Source of the DNA: Syntrophomonas wolfei subsp. methylbutyratica
Lineage (GTDB): Bacteria; Bacillota; Syntrophomonadia; Syntrophomonadales; Syntrophomonadaceae
Assembly: GCF_001570625.1 (NCBI RefSeq)
Contig: NZ_BBQT01000003.1
Location: forward strand, 124,001-188,000
Length of the DNA stretch: 64,000 nt
Reading direction: 5' to 3'
Every line of letters starts with the position of its first letter. Position 1 is the first letter of the stretch. Of the stretch, positions 33,663 to 43,341 are shown piece after piece. The position numbers were made by a program, and so were the translations under genes. Under the pieces are notes generated by a model that worked only from the letters and a program-made list of their open reading frames with translations, did no database searches and was not told the DNA's origin.

Positions 33663-35222
33663 CTACTTGAAAATCTTGGCTTCCACAATATTAGCCTCAT
33701 CGTTGGCCTGATGGAGTTGGTATATGGCAGGACCTTCCACAATCTCACCTTTATATGAAAATCTTGAGCCATGACAGGGGCAATCCCAGGTCTTTTCAGC
33801 ATTATTCCAAAGCAGCTCACATCCTAAATGGGTACAAGTAGTATCAACCATGTGCAGCTTATCGTTTTCATCCCTATAAATCCCCACGCGATCGCCTTCA
33901 AAATTAATAGTTTGTGCTTCGCCTTTATCTAGTTCACTGCACCCCGGTAAACCTTCCAGTTTTCCAGCTACAAGATCTTTGGCCACAGTGGCATTTTGAA
34001 TGATGAAGCTTTTAACACTGGAAAGATTGAGGAAAAACCTGGAGGGGCTATAAACTCTGGCCCAGGGGTTATCTCCTTCGCTTATCAAGTCCTTTAGAAT
34101 CATAGACGCTGCTGTACCATTGGACATACCCCACTTTCCAAACCCTGTGGCAACATAAAGGTTGGGGTTTTGAGGGGTTAGCTGCCCAACATAGGGGACA
34201 CCGTCAATAGTCATACAATCCTGGGTAGACCACCTATAGAGCACATTCTGAACATTAAAGTTTTCCTGGGCAAAATTGAACAGGTTTTGATAATGGACAT
34301 TAGTATCTTCGCCATGCCCTGTTCTGTGGTGTTCACCAGCAAAAAGGACGATTTCTCTATTTTTAAAAGGTTGAGAACGAAGCGATCGTCCCGGGCCCTC
34401 GGCGCTTATAAACATCCCTTCCGGAAATTGTTCCTCAATTTGGGCGGCAACAATATATGACTTTTCCGGATAGATTTTCGTAAAGAACAGACCCCCTCCA
34501 TCAAAAAACGGAAAGTGAGAAGCAATAATTACCTTTTCTGCAGTGACTTTATTTCCCTTTCGGGTCACGACCACCGGTCTATCGTTATGATCAATATCCA
34601 CAGCTTCAGTGTTCTCGTAAATAAGTCCGCCTTCACTAGTGAATTTTTGGGCCAGGGCTTTTAGATATTTGAGGGGATGAAATTGGGCTTGCTCATCAAA
34701 ACGCATAGCAGCTTTTACGGCAAAAGGTAAAGGAAGACTGTCGAGATAACTGGCTTTGATTCCCAGACTTAAAGCCACCTGCGTTTCTTCCTCCAGCTCG
34801 CTGATGTATTCATCAGAACATGTATATACAAAAGCAGGACACCATTTAAAATCACAATCGATTCCATTCATGCTTATGGTTTCGGCGATATGCTGAATAG
34901 CACTTTGATTGGCCTCTGCGTACTGTCGGGCTGAATCCTCACCCATTTGCTGCTTAATATTTGAATAGATAATTCCATGCTGGGAAGTTATCTTGGCTGT
35001 GGTGTGTCCGGTGGTGCCGTTAAGGATTCTATCTGCCTCAATTACAGCCGTCTTTAAACCGGCCTGGTTCAAAAGATAGGCACTGCTGATGCCTACTATT
35101 CCACCGCCGATAATAGCTACATCGACATTTATATCTTCGTTTAGCATGGGATAATTAGTTTCTTCGGTAGATGCAATCCAGTAGGGATTCGTATTATCTG
35201 GAAATTCTAATTTTGCTGCCAT
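33663..35222 (-). CDS. FAD-dependent oxidoreductase with C-terminal Rieske domain
   Basis: 519 residues from ATG 35222, which best fits the GGAGTG ribosome site. DAO-type FAD fold: VDVAIIGGGIVGISSAYLLN near the N-terminus and TGHTTAKITSQHG. The last 90 residues are a Rieske [2Fe-2S] domain with CTHLGCELLWN and WDCPCHGSRFSYKGE, giving the two Cys and two His ligands. This fusion is widespread in Bacillota and is annotated as FAD-dependent oxidoreductase of unknown substrate. The protein is probably cytoplasmic. Confidence 0.92.
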   Translation of the reverse strand: MAAKLEFPDNTNPYWIASTEETNYPMLNEDINVDVAIIGGGIVGISSAYLLNQAGLKTAVIEADRILNGTTGHTTAKITSQHGIIYSNIKQQMGEDSARQYAEANQSAIQHIAETISMNGIDCDFKWCPAFVYTCSDEYISELEEETQVALSLGIKASYLDSLPLPFAVKAAMRFDEQAQFHPLKYLKALAQKFTSEGGLIYENTEAVDIDHNDRPVVVTRKGNKVTAEKVIIASHFPFFDGGGLFFTKIYPEKSYIVAAQIEEQFPEGMFISAEGPGRSLRSQPFKNREIVLFAGEHHRTGHGEDTNVHYQNLFNFAQENFNVQNVLYRWSTQDCMTIDGVPYVGQLTPQNPNLYVATGFGKWGMSNGTAASMILKDLISEGDNPWARVYSPSRFFLNLSSVKSFIIQNATVAKDLVAGKLEGLPGCSELDKGEAQTINFEGDRVGIYRDENDKLHMVDTTCTHLGCELLWNNAEKTWDCPCHGSRFSYKGEIVEGPAIYQLHQANDEANIVEAKIFK

Positions 35223-35335
35223 TATCATCACTCCAATTTCTTTAACTCCTTATAGTTTTTGCTCCCTCAAGCAAAATATACAGGCAGTCCGAGAGAATAT
35301 CCCAACATTAATATATAACGAAGTAAATATATACA

Positions 35336-35404
35336 CGTTTTTTTAAGCGGACAGGTTCCTATTAACAAAACAGGCATCTGGTTATAATTCCCAACCTCGT
35401 TGCA
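35336..35404. repeat. Dispersed repeat, copy 2 (inverted)
   Basis: Reverse complement of the repeat at 24947-25010, sharing the core TTCCTATTAACAAAACAGGC and both flanks (AAGCGG on one side, CCTCGTTGCAG on the other). It lies between the Rieske oxidoreductase and iadA. Confidence 0.65.
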
Positions 35405-35540
35405 GTACTGTGTTGAAACTGCTCTGCAATTTCCATCTGAAGCTTAAATGAAAAGTCTGTAAATTGCGGCAAATAATCCGGGGAATCATATCTCGCGTCC
35501 TGGGCAAAATTAAATGGAAAAGAGCGTATCAGGAGGAAAT

Positions 35541-36674
35541 GTGTTTAAACTCTTAAAAAATGGGCATTGTTTTGCCCCGGATGACATGGGGATTAAAGAC
35601 ATATTGCTTGCTTATGACAAAATATGTGACATAAAAGATAAGATATTACCCGCCGATCTATGGGATGTAGAAGTAATAGATTGCCAAGATTGCTTGGTAT
35701 GTCCGGGTATTATCGATCAGCATGTTCATATTACCGGCGGGGGAGGGGAGCAAGGCCCCATTAGCCGAATACCGGAAATTATGTTTAGTAAGATAGTTGA
35801 AGCCGGGGTAACTACGGTAGTTGGAGTTTTAGGTTTTGACAGCATTACCAGAAGTATTGCCGGACTTTTAGCCAAAGCTCGGGGATTAGAGGCCGAGGGC
35901 ATTACCACATATATTTATACCGGAAGTTATGGTAGTCCTACTGAGACTTTAACCGGACGCGTGCTTACTGATATCGCCTTACTTGACAAGGTTATTGGGG
36001 TTGGAGAAATTGCCATTGCGGATTATAGATCCAACCATCCTTCCTTGCAAGATTTGCGGACTTTGGCTTCGGAAGCGAATGCAGGAGGTATGTTAGGTGC
36101 CAAGGCGGGTGTTTTGCATCTGCATGTAGGAGATGGTGAAGAAGGGCTGCAATCTCTCTTCCGATTGGTAGAGGAATCTGATTTCCCTATCAATATGTTT
36201 GTTCCTACTCATATTAATAGAAATGCCACACTCTTTGATCAGGGTATAGAATTTTTAAAGAAGGGTGGCCAAATCGATTTAACTGCCGGTGAGACAAAAG
36301 GCTATAGTGTAGCTGAAGCTCTCGCGATGTTAGTTGCCCAAGGGATTAACCTGGAAAAGGTTACAGTTTCATCCGATGGAAATGGCAGCGCTTCCAATGA
36401 AAGCGGAATCAGCAATATAGATCAATTATTCTATGATATCCGGGCGTGCATATTGGAAAATAACCTGCAATTATCAATGGTTATCAAGACAGTCACCTTG
36501 AATCCGGCCCGAATATTGAAACTCTATCCCCAAAAGGGGTGTCTTTTGCCGGGCAGCGATGCGGATATTCTCATTTTAAGGGAAAATGATCTTAGTATTT
36601 ACCGTTTACTAGCCCGGGGACAGGTAGTTGTTGAGGATCAGAAGGCTGTTAAAAAGGGTAAATACGAAAACTGA
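35541..36674 (+). CDS. iadA: Isoaspartyl dipeptidase
   Basis: 377 residues from GTG 35541; AGGAGG lies just before it, whereas the ATG at 35514 has no ribosome site. This amidohydrolase-fold zinc enzyme has the metal motif HVHITGGGGEQG near residue 60, lysine region GVGEIAIADYRSNH, HLHVGDGEEGL, the second histidine set in FVPTHINRN and the catalytic Asp in TVSSDGNGS. It cuts beta-aspartyl dipeptides. Together with cphB and cphA next door, it would split the beta-Asp-Arg dipeptides released from cyanophycin into Asp and Arg. Confidence 0.92.
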   Translation: MFKLLKNGHCFAPDDMGIKDILLAYDKICDIKDKILPADLWDVEVIDCQDCLVCPGIIDQHVHITGGGGEQGPISRIPEIMFSKIVEAGVTTVVGVLGFDSITRSIAGLLAKARGLEAEGITTYIYTGSYGSPTETLTGRVLTDIALLDKVIGVGEIAIADYRSNHPSLQDLRTLASEANAGGMLGAKAGVLHLHVGDGEEGLQSLFRLVEESDFPINMFVPTHINRNATLFDQGIEFLKKGGQIDLTAGETKGYSVAEALAMLVAQGINLEKVTVSSDGNGSASNESGISNIDQLFYDIRACILENNLQLSMVIKTVTLNPARILKLYPQKGCLLPGSDADILILRENDLSIYRLLARGQVVVEDQKAVKKGKYEN

Positions 36675-36678
36675 TGTC

Positions 36679-36937
36679 ACTGCAAAAAGTTATAAATATG
36701 CATTAGCTTGCATAAATATACCGCTCGCAGTCTTCGCATGGGCAACACCTGCGGCTTGTCTCGTGGCTCAAGGGGTGCCGCGCTGATCTCCCATCCTGGT
36801 CAGTAGCGCTCTCGCGACGTCCTGTCGCTCGCCCCCTTTCGCCTGCTCGCCTTCGCCGGGTGTTGCATCCATGCTTCGCCAACGCTCGCTTTGTATATTT
36901 ATGCAACCCTCATGCAACAAAAGGGGTTTTTGCAGTA
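36679..36937. mobile_element. MITE-like element 1 (259 bp)
   Basis: Bounded by imperfect inverted repeats of about 42 bp. Left ACTGCAAAAA...TGCATTAGCTTGCATAAATATA; right, read in reverse, ACTGCAAAAA...TGCATGAGGGTTGCATAAATATA. The inside is GC-rich with short palindromic pieces (GCTTCGCC, CCTTTCGCC) and a block CACCTGCGGCTTGTCTCGTG shared with elements 2 and 3. There is no coding capacity. It splits iadA from cphB, an otherwise continuous cluster. Confidence 0.75.
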
Positions 36938-36986
36938 GAGTCAAAACTAGATATGTTAAATAGCATATCATTAGGGGGATTTTAAA

Positions 36987-37796
36987 TTGGGTCATTATAA
37001 AAAAGGTGAACTGGTAATTATCGGTGGTGCCGAAGATAAATATGGTGACAGCCGTATTTTAGAAGAGGTTGCAAGAATCATCGGTGGAGAGGATGCCAGG
37101 GTGGGCATCATGACTACAGCAACTCAACATCCCGAAGAGGTGGGGGAAGAGTATCGTAATGTCTTTTTGCGATTGGGGGTTAGGGAGACCGACATTATAA
37201 GCATTAATTCCCGTGAAGAAGCTAATCTGGATGATAATGTAAGAAGAATTAGAGATGTAAGCGGATTCTTTTTTACCGGTGGGGATCAACTTAGAATAAC
37301 CAGCATTCTTGGAGGCACCAAAGTATATGAAGCGTTGTTGCATTCATTTTATCATGGAACGCCTGTAATTGGAACCAGCGCAGGTGCTTCGGTAATGTGC
37401 AGCACCATGATTGTTGAAGGCAACAGTAATGATGCGGCCAGGAAATGCACATTGAAGATGGCTCCCGGTTTGAGACTATTGGAAGGAGTAATTATTGATC
37501 AACATTTTGATCAACGGGGAAGGCTGGGCCGATTGCTATGCGGCATAGCTGAGAATCCTGGAATTTTAGGTATCGGTATTGATGAAGATACGGCCATCAG
37601 AGTTTATCCGGAAGAATATTTTGAGGTTCTCGGGAATAACGCAGTAACAGTTATTGACGGCAGATCTATAAAATACACCAATGTTTCCGAACTCGAGCCA
37701 GATCAAATATTGACCATAACCAATGCCAGCCTTCATGTTTTATCTAAAGGTTATGGCTTTGATTTTAAAAGACGGGAATTAATAAGCATTAATTAA
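36987..37796 (+). CDS. cphB: Cyanophycinase
   Basis: 269 residues from a TTG preceded by AGGGGGA. It belongs to the S51 serine-peptidase family: KGELVIIGGAEDKYGDSRIL, nucleophile serine in VIGTSAGASVM, and the family block GLRLLEGVIIDQHFDQRGRL. It is intracellular and releases beta-Asp-Arg from cyanophycin; no signal peptide is present. It is placed directly before cphA, 29 bp apart, so synthesis and breakdown are encoded together. Confidence 0.95.
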   Translation: MGHYKKGELVIIGGAEDKYGDSRILEEVARIIGGEDARVGIMTTATQHPEEVGEEYRNVFLRLGVRETDIISINSREEANLDDNVRRIRDVSGFFFTGGDQLRITSILGGTKVYEALLHSFYHGTPVIGTSAGASVMCSTMIVEGNSNDAARKCTLKMAPGLRLLEGVIIDQHFDQRGRLGRLLCGIAENPGILGIGIDEDTAIRVYPEEYFEVLGNNAVTVIDGRSIKYTNVSELEPDQILTITNASLHVLSKGYGFDFKRRELISIN

Positions 37797-37825
37797 TTAT
37801 TGTTATCATAGGGGGATATATACCA

Positions 37826-40489
37826 ATGGAAGTGGTTAGTATGCGCAATTATAGCGGCAGGAATATATACAGCCATAAATCTGTTGTTAAGATGATAGTA
37901 GAATTAGGTGATTGGGCAGAAATCACAACCAATGAGATTGCCGGTTTTAATGATAGATTATTAAGCTGTTTCCCGGGTTTAGGCAGCCACCACTGCTCGC
38001 CCGGTTATGAAGGTGGATTTGTGCAGAGACTTAAAAAGGGTACCCTGGTATCTCATGTTACCGAGCACCTGGCTCTTGAGCTGCAATGCATCCTGGGCTA
38101 TGATGTCTATTTCGGCAAAACCCGGCTGATAAAGGAGCCTGACAGATACTGTATTATATATGAGTATATAAATGAGAGTTGTGCCATGGAGGTAGGCAAT
38201 GCCGCCGCGGAAATAGTATTAGCCTTGGCTCGAAACGAAGCTATTGCTATTGATAAAGTATTAAAGCGCTTGCAGCAAATTTCCTTTGACTCCAAGCTGG
38301 GCCCCAGTACTCAAGCTATTTATGATGAAGCGAGGCGGCGTCATATACCGGTTAGACAGCTGGGCGGGGACAGTTTATTGCAGCTTGGCTATGGCAAACA
38401 GATGCGTTTTATTGAGGCCTCCCTGCCTGGTAGTACAAGTAGTATCGCAGTCGATTTGGCTAAGAATAAGCAAATGGTTAAGGATTTATTAAAAGAAAAT
38501 AATATTCCAGTGCCTTGTGGGGGAATTGTAGATTCAGAGGACGGGGCCGTGGTTTTGGCGGAACAAATAGGCTATCCCATCGTGGTAAAGCCCTGGGATG
38601 CCAACCAGGGAAAAGGAGTTACCACTAACATCAAAGATGAAAACATGTTGCGGAAGGCTTATCGCCTGGCAAATTCCTTTGCTAAACGTATTATAGTTGA
38701 GAAATATATCCGGGGAAAAGATTATCGCATTTTAGTTGTGGGTAATAAGGTCGCAGCGGTGGCAGAACGAAGACCTCCATATGTAATAGGTGATGGACTT
38801 CATTCTATTTCTGAATTGCTTGAAGAGGAAAATAAGAATCCCAACAGGGGGATAGGCCATGAGAAAGCTTTAACTAGAATTCATTTGGATTCAGTAGCCA
38901 AAGAGTTCCTGGCCCGGTCTGAATTAAATGAAAACAGCATCCCTAAAATCGGAGAACTAGTTTATCTTAGAGAGAATGGAAACCTTAGTACAGGGGGTAG
39001 TGCCCGCGATTGTACCCGGGATATTCACCCGGTAAATAAGGAATTGGCCATTAAGGCAGCTAAAATAATAGGACTGAATGTAGCCGGGATTGATATGGTT
39101 GCGGAAAATATCTCTGAGCCATTAACACTGCAGAATGGAGCAATAATTGAAGTAAACGCCGCGCCAGGTCTCAGAATGCATCTATATCCAAGCAAAGGTG
39201 AGGGCAGAAATGTAGCTGCCGATATTCTTGATCAAATGTATCCCGCCGGAAGCATGTCTTCGATTCCCGTAATATCAATAACAGGTACCAATGGTAAGAC
39301 TACCGTTGCCAGGCTGATTCGGCATGTTTTATCACTTGCTGGCCAAAAGGTAGGCATGACCTGCTCTAGCGGCACTTATATAGGAAAAGAATGTATCGCG
39401 GAAGGTGATAATACTGGACCGCTTAGTGCCCACTCCATACTTTATAATAGAGATGTTGAGGTTGCAGTATTGGAAACGGCCAGAGGCGGAATTATTCGGA
39501 GAGGTTTAGGATATGACCTGGCCGATGTTGGTGTCATTACAAATATTAGTGGAGATCATTTGGGAATGGATGATATTAATACTTTGGAGGATATGGCTTT
39601 TGTCAAATCTTTAGTCGTTGAGGCAATAAAACCGGATGGTTATGCGGTTTTAAACGCAGATGACGGGATGACTGAGCATATTGTCCGCAAAGCAAGCTGT
39701 AATCTAGTGTTATTTTCCTTAAATAGGGATAATATACTGGTTGAATATCACATAAAGCAGGATGGTATGGCCGTAGTAATTGAAGAGGATCTTATTGTCA
39801 TATATCAAAACAAAATTAGAGATGAAATCGTGAGCATTAATGAAATACCCATAACTTTTAATGGAAAAGCTATCTGTAATATTGAAAATTCATTGGCGGC
39901 GGTGGCCAGTCTTTCTGCTTTTGGCCTGGCAAAGAATGTGATCAGGTTGGGGTTAATGTCTTTTACACCCGATCCAACTGCCAATGAGGGCAGGTTCAAT
40001 CTTTTTGATATGGGGAGTTTCCGCGTACTGCTTGATTATGGACATAACTGCAGTGCTTATCAATCTGTGATGCAGTTCATTAATAATATGAATGCTGCAA
40101 GACTGGTCGGTATCATAGGTGTTCCCGGAGACCGGCTTGATAAAACAATTTTTGATATAGGCCAAATATCCGGGCAAGCATTTTCCAAAATTTATATTAA
40201 AGAGGATGAGGATCTTAGGGGAAGATCAGCTGGTGAGGTGGCTGGCATTTTATATAATGGAGCTGTTAGTGGTGGGGCTGATAGGAAGAACATGGAGATT
40301 GTTCTATCGGAAACAGAAGCTTTAAAGGCCGCTATTAACAATGCACTTACAGGAGACCTGATTGTAATGTTCTACGAGAAATTTGATAAAGCTTATGAAT
40401 TGGTGGAGTCATTTATTAAGGGACAAACCCAGCCAATACCTTTGCTTCCTGATACGGATACCTGCTTTATTTACCAATCCATTTACTAA
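37826..40489 (+). CDS. cphA: Cyanophycin synthetase
   Basis: 887 residues, normal length. The N-terminal start MEVVSMRNYSGRNIYSHK matches the family, so ATG 37826 is used although an inner ATG exists at 37841. The ATP-grasp domain (about 210-480) includes YPIVVKPWDANQGKGVTTNI and IIEVNAAPGLRMHLYPSKG. The Mur-ligase-like domain has P-loop GTNGKTT (487-493) and GGIIRRGLGYDLADVGVITN. The enzyme polymerises Asp and Arg into granules using ATP. It shows that this anaerobe can store nitrogen as cyanophycin. Confidence 0.95.
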   Translation: MEVVSMRNYSGRNIYSHKSVVKMIVELGDWAEITTNEIAGFNDRLLSCFPGLGSHHCSPGYEGGFVQRLKKGTLVSHVTEHLALELQCILGYDVYFGKTRLIKEPDRYCIIYEYINESCAMEVGNAAAEIVLALARNEAIAIDKVLKRLQQISFDSKLGPSTQAIYDEARRRHIPVRQLGGDSLLQLGYGKQMRFIEASLPGSTSSIAVDLAKNKQMVKDLLKENNIPVPCGGIVDSEDGAVVLAEQIGYPIVVKPWDANQGKGVTTNIKDENMLRKAYRLANSFAKRIIVEKYIRGKDYRILVVGNKVAAVAERRPPYVIGDGLHSISELLEEENKNPNRGIGHEKALTRIHLDSVAKEFLARSELNENSIPKIGELVYLRENGNLSTGGSARDCTRDIHPVNKELAIKAAKIIGLNVAGIDMVAENISEPLTLQNGAIIEVNAAPGLRMHLYPSKGEGRNVAADILDQMYPAGSMSSIPVISITGTNGKTTVARLIRHVLSLAGQKVGMTCSSGTYIGKECIAEGDNTGPLSAHSILYNRDVEVAVLETARGGIIRRGLGYDLADVGVITNISGDHLGMDDINTLEDMAFVKSLVVEAIKPDGYAVLNADDGMTEHIVRKASCNLVLFSLNRDNILVEYHIKQDGMAVVIEEDLIVIYQNKIRDEIVSINEIPITFNGKAICNIENSLAAVASLSAFGLAKNVIRLGLMSFTPDPTANEGRFNLFDMGSFRVLLDYGHNCSAYQSVMQFINNMNAARLVGIIGVPGDRLDKTIFDIGQISGQAFSKIYIKEDEDLRGRSAGEVAGILYNGAVSGGADRKNMEIVLSETEALKAAINNALTGDLIVMFYEKFDKAYELVESFIKGQTQPIPLLPDTDTCFIYQSIY

Positions 40490-40496
40490 ATTTCGC

Positions 40497-40612
40497 TGCT
40501 GACCAGGACGGGAGATTAGCGCGGTACCCCTTGAGCCGCGAGACAAGCCGCAGGTGTTGCCCATGCGAAGATTGCGAACGGTATGCATATTAATAACTTT
40601 TGCAGTAGAATC
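40497..40612. mobile_element. MITE-like element 2 (left-truncated)
   Basis: Keeps only the right-hand part of the element family: GCTGACCAGGACGGGAGATT, then CCGCGAGACAAGCCGCAGGTGT and GCGAAGATTGCGAACGG, and a shortened right repeat ending TTTTGCAGTAGAATC. The order is that of element 1 in reverse. It starts 8 bp after the cphA stop. Confidence 0.65.
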
Positions 40613-40854
40613 ATTATATGATTAACCCTGTTGATTAACCCTGTTTTTTAAACCGCTAATATTGAGGAAAATTTCTTATTGCCTTGGAACTACCGGCGTG
40701 GTATTCTTGAGATGTAGTACGGTAGATCAACAAAAAAATGGTAGTATGGTAGGATGGTGGGAAATATTGGCAATGGGCAATTATGCCATTGGTGATTCCT
40801 TCACTGATGGCTTTTTCTGCTTTCTCACCCTTCGCCTAAGAGGGAGGAATTGTA
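40613..40854. other. Leader region of the aromatic biosynthesis genes
   Basis: A tandem 13-bp repeat GATTAACCCTGTT lies at 40620-40645. Further on, AATGGGCAATTATGCCATT can fold as a small hairpin. No T-box or known riboswitch motif was recognised. The promoter of aroF-tyrA should lie here. Confidence 0.4.
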
Positions 40855-41871
40855 TTGATTATTGTAATGGAAAGAAATGCAGCACCGGAACAACTTCAAG
40901 TGGTGAAAGAGAGGCTGCAGGACAAGGGTTTTAAAGTTCATCTATCTCAGGGGGTGGAAAGAACCATAATCGGTGCCATTGGGGATAAAACTCCAGCACT
41001 TATGGAACTGTTTGAAACCATGCCCGGGGTGGAAAAAGTGGTGCCAGTAATGCAGCCTTTCAAGATGGCTTCGCGGGAATTTCAAATGGAACAGAGTATA
41101 ATAAAGGTGGGAAATACTGAAATCGGCAGTGGACAAGTACAGATTATAGCTGGTCCTTGTGCGGTGGAAAGCCGGGAAAAATTCCTGGAAATAGCTAAAT
41201 TAGTAAAGGAATCAGGAGCGACCATGCTGCGGGGAGGAGCATTTAAACCCCGAACTTCACCCTATTCCTTTCAGGGTTTGGAAAAGGAAGGTTTGGAAAT
41301 ACTGGCTGAAGCCCGCCAAATAACAGGATTGCCGGTGGTTACAGAGATAATGGATACCCGTTTAATAGAAATGGTTGCCGGATTTGCTGATATCCTGCAA
41401 GTGGGTGCCAGGAATATGCAAAACTTCTTTTTGCTGCGGGAACTGGGCAAGATTAATAAGCCAGTGTTGTTGAAAAGGGGGGCTTCCGCTACTATTGAAG
41501 AATGGATAATGGCAGCCGAATACATCATATCCAGCGGTAATAATCAGGTGATTATGTGTGAGCGGGGAATTCGGACTTTTGAAAACTACACGCGCAATAC
41601 CCTTGACCTTAGTGCCGTACCGCTTATCAAGCAGCTAACCCATCTACCGGTTATGGTTGATCCCAGCCACGGAACCGGCAAGTGGAAACTGGTGGAGCCG
41701 ATGGCCATGGCGGCGGTGGCGGCAGGATGTGATGCCATAATGGTTGAAGTTCACCAAAATCCCAGTGAAGCCCTTTCCGATGGGCCACAGTCATTAACGC
41801 CGGAGCGTTTCGGGAAGATGGTAAGAAAAATCAGAACTATAGCATCAAGCCTGGGAGATAATAATTATTAA
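40855..41871 (+). CDS. aroF: 3-deoxy-7-phosphoheptulonate synthase (DAHP synthase)
   Basis: 338 residues from TTG 40855 with AGGGAGG upstream. An N-terminal ferredoxin-like regulatory domain ([20 protein letters not shown]) precedes the (beta/alpha)8 barrel: [50 protein letters not shown] and [15 protein letters not shown]. This is the type I-beta enzyme, first step of the shikimate route (PEP plus erythrose 4-phosphate). The ACT-like front domain suggests feedback control. tyrA follows 17 bp later. Confidence 0.95.
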   Translation: MIIVMERNAAPEQLQVVKERLQDKGFKVHLSQGVERTIIGAIGDKTPALMELFETMPGVEKVVPVMQPFKMASREFQMEQSIIKVGNTEIGSGQVQIIAGPCAVESREKFLEIAKLVKESGATMLRGGAFKPRTSPYSFQGLEKEGLEILAEARQITGLPVVTEIMDTRLIEMVAGFADILQVGARNMQNFFLLRELGKINKPVLLKRGASATIEEWIMAAEYIISSGNNQVIMCERGIRTFENYTRNTLDLSAVPLIKQLTHLPVMVDPSHGTGKWKLVEPMAMAAVAAGCDAIMVEVHQNPSEALSDGPQSLTPERFGKMVRKIRTIASSLGDNNY

Positions 41872-41888
41872 GGCAGGGGATATCTAGG

Positions 41889-42968
41889 ATGCAAGCCGAT
41901 GTTTTAATAGTGGGTGTAGGACTTATCGGAGGTTCTTTAGGATTAGCCCTCAAGGACTCACCTTTGGTTAACCGTATACTGGGATCTGACCGGGATACCG
42001 CCAGCCTGGATAAGGCGCTGGAAATGGGAGTTATTGACCAGGCTGTTTCCCTGGAAGAAGGGGCCAGGCAGGCCCGGCTTGTTTTTCTCTGTACCCCCTT
42101 GAGGTTTTATCCGGAAATAATTAATAGCATAAAACCCCATCTTAAGCCGGGGAGCATTGTTAGTGATGTGGGCAGTACCAAGGAGGAGGTTTGCCGCCTG
42201 CTGGCGGCTTTACCGGAAGGAATCTGGGCTATAGGGGGCCATCCTATGGCTGGTGCGGAAACCAGGGGGGTGCAAGGGGCCGATCGCTATTTATTTGAAA
42301 ACGCTGTTTATGCCCTAACCCCTCTACCGGATGTCCCGTCTCCTGTACTCGATTTCATGGTGGAATTGCTGCAAAATACCGGAGCCAGAATCCGGTTTAT
42401 GGAAGCCACCTTGCATGACCAACTGGTGGCTACGGTAAGTCACATTCCCCACCTTACGGCTGCAGCCCTGGTATCTTTGACCGGGGGCCGGAATGAAAAA
42501 CTGATGATGGCAGCCGGGGGATTCAGAGACACAACTCGTATAGCATCTTCCAACCCGGAACTCTGGGAGGATATTCTTTTTTCCAACCGGGAACAAATTG
42601 TGCCTCAACTTGAGCAACTCATTTCTTCTTTAACGATAATCAAAGAGGCACTGGCGGGTGGCGACCACGATAATATACTTGGACTATTACATGAGGCCAA
42701 GGCTATAAGGGATAAAATACCTCGAGTTCGGCGGGGCCTGATCCCGGAATTTTGCGATATCATCTGTATTGTACCTGACCGGCCTGGTATTATCGGTTCC
42801 CTGGGCCAGATTCTGGGCTGTGAAGGGGTAAATATTGTAGACATTGAAATATTGCGGGTGCGAGAAGGTGATGGAGGTACCATCCGCCTGGGGGTTCCCC
42901 GGCTGGAGGACGCCGAAAGGGCAGTAATAGCTCTGCAAAAGCAGGAAATTAAAGCCTGGACAAGGTGA
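41889..42968 (+). CDS. tyrA: Prephenate dehydrogenase with C-terminal ACT domain
   Basis: 359 residues. NAD site VLIVGVGLIGGSLGLALKD; substrate region GGHPMAGAETRGVQGADRYL; catalytic His in ATVSHIPHLTAAALVS; C-terminal ACT domain (DIICIVPDRPGIIGSLGQIL), which would sense tyrosine. It makes 4-hydroxyphenylpyruvate from prephenate. It shares the operon with aroF. MITE-like element 3 follows and separates it from aroA. Confidence 0.95.
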   Translation: MQADVLIVGVGLIGGSLGLALKDSPLVNRILGSDRDTASLDKALEMGVIDQAVSLEEGARQARLVFLCTPLRFYPEIINSIKPHLKPGSIVSDVGSTKEEVCRLLAALPEGIWAIGGHPMAGAETRGVQGADRYLFENAVYALTPLPDVPSPVLDFMVELLQNTGARIRFMEATLHDQLVATVSHIPHLTAAALVSLTGGRNEKLMMAAGGFRDTTRIASSNPELWEDILFSNREQIVPQLEQLISSLTIIKEALAGGDHDNILGLLHEAKAIRDKIPRVRRGLIPEFCDIICIVPDRPGIIGSLGQILGCEGVNIVDIEILRVREGDGGTIRLGVPRLEDAERAVIALQKQEIKAWTR

Positions 42969-43009
42969 AGCAGTGGGATACTCCTCACTTTTGTAACTAA
43001 TTAACTTTG

Positions 43010-43319
43010 GTTCTACTGCAAAAACCCCTTTTTGTTGCATAAGGTTGCATAAATATGCAAAGCGAGCGTTGGCGAAGCATGGATGCTTCACCCTTCGGGT
43101 ACGCCTGGTGTTCCACCCTGAGGGTGTCACTATTAAGGTTGCCTCCCATGGACGGGAGATTAGCGCGGTACCCCTTGAGCCGCGAGACAAGCCGTAGGTG
43201 TTGCCCATGCGTAGCGCCCTGTCGGGCACAACTGATGCTCCCTTCGGTCGCTATTAAGGACGCTGGAGCGGAATATTTATGCAAGCAAATGCATAATTAT
43301 TACTTTTTGCAGCGGAATC
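43010..43319. mobile_element. MITE-like element 3 (310 bp, best preserved)
   Basis: Left end GTTCTACTGCAAAAACCCC...GGTTGCATAAATATGC; right end, reversed, GATTCCGCTGCAAAAAGTA...GCTTGCATAAATATTC. A 7-bp direct repeat AACTTTG flanks it (43003-43009 and 43320-43326) and may be a target-site duplication. The inside has palindromic pieces (CACCCTTCGGGT, CACCCTGAGGGTG, CCCTGTCGGGC, CCCTTCGG). The block GGGAGATTAGCGCGGTACCC is shared with element 2. Inverted relative to element 1. Confidence 0.75.
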
Positions 43320-43341
43320 AACTTTGCATTGGGAGGATATA

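Noticed and set aside
36703-36995. Arg-rich minus-strand frames across MITE-like element 1
   Set aside because: They come from the GC-rich palindromic inside of the element, with no ribosome site; equivalent frames are broken in the other copies.
37059-37343. Antisense open frame inside cphB
   Set aside because: The plus-strand gene has all motifs of cyanophycinase; the antisense frame is a shadow.
40613-40854. T-box or other riboswitch before aroF
   Set aside because: No T-box TGGNACC motif, no specifier loop and no terminator/antiterminator pair could be made out.
36679-43319. CRISPR array suggested by repeated short motifs in the GC-rich gaps
   Set aside because: No regular repeat-spacer pattern exists; the repeats are inverted ends and shuffled palindromes, and no cas gene is near.
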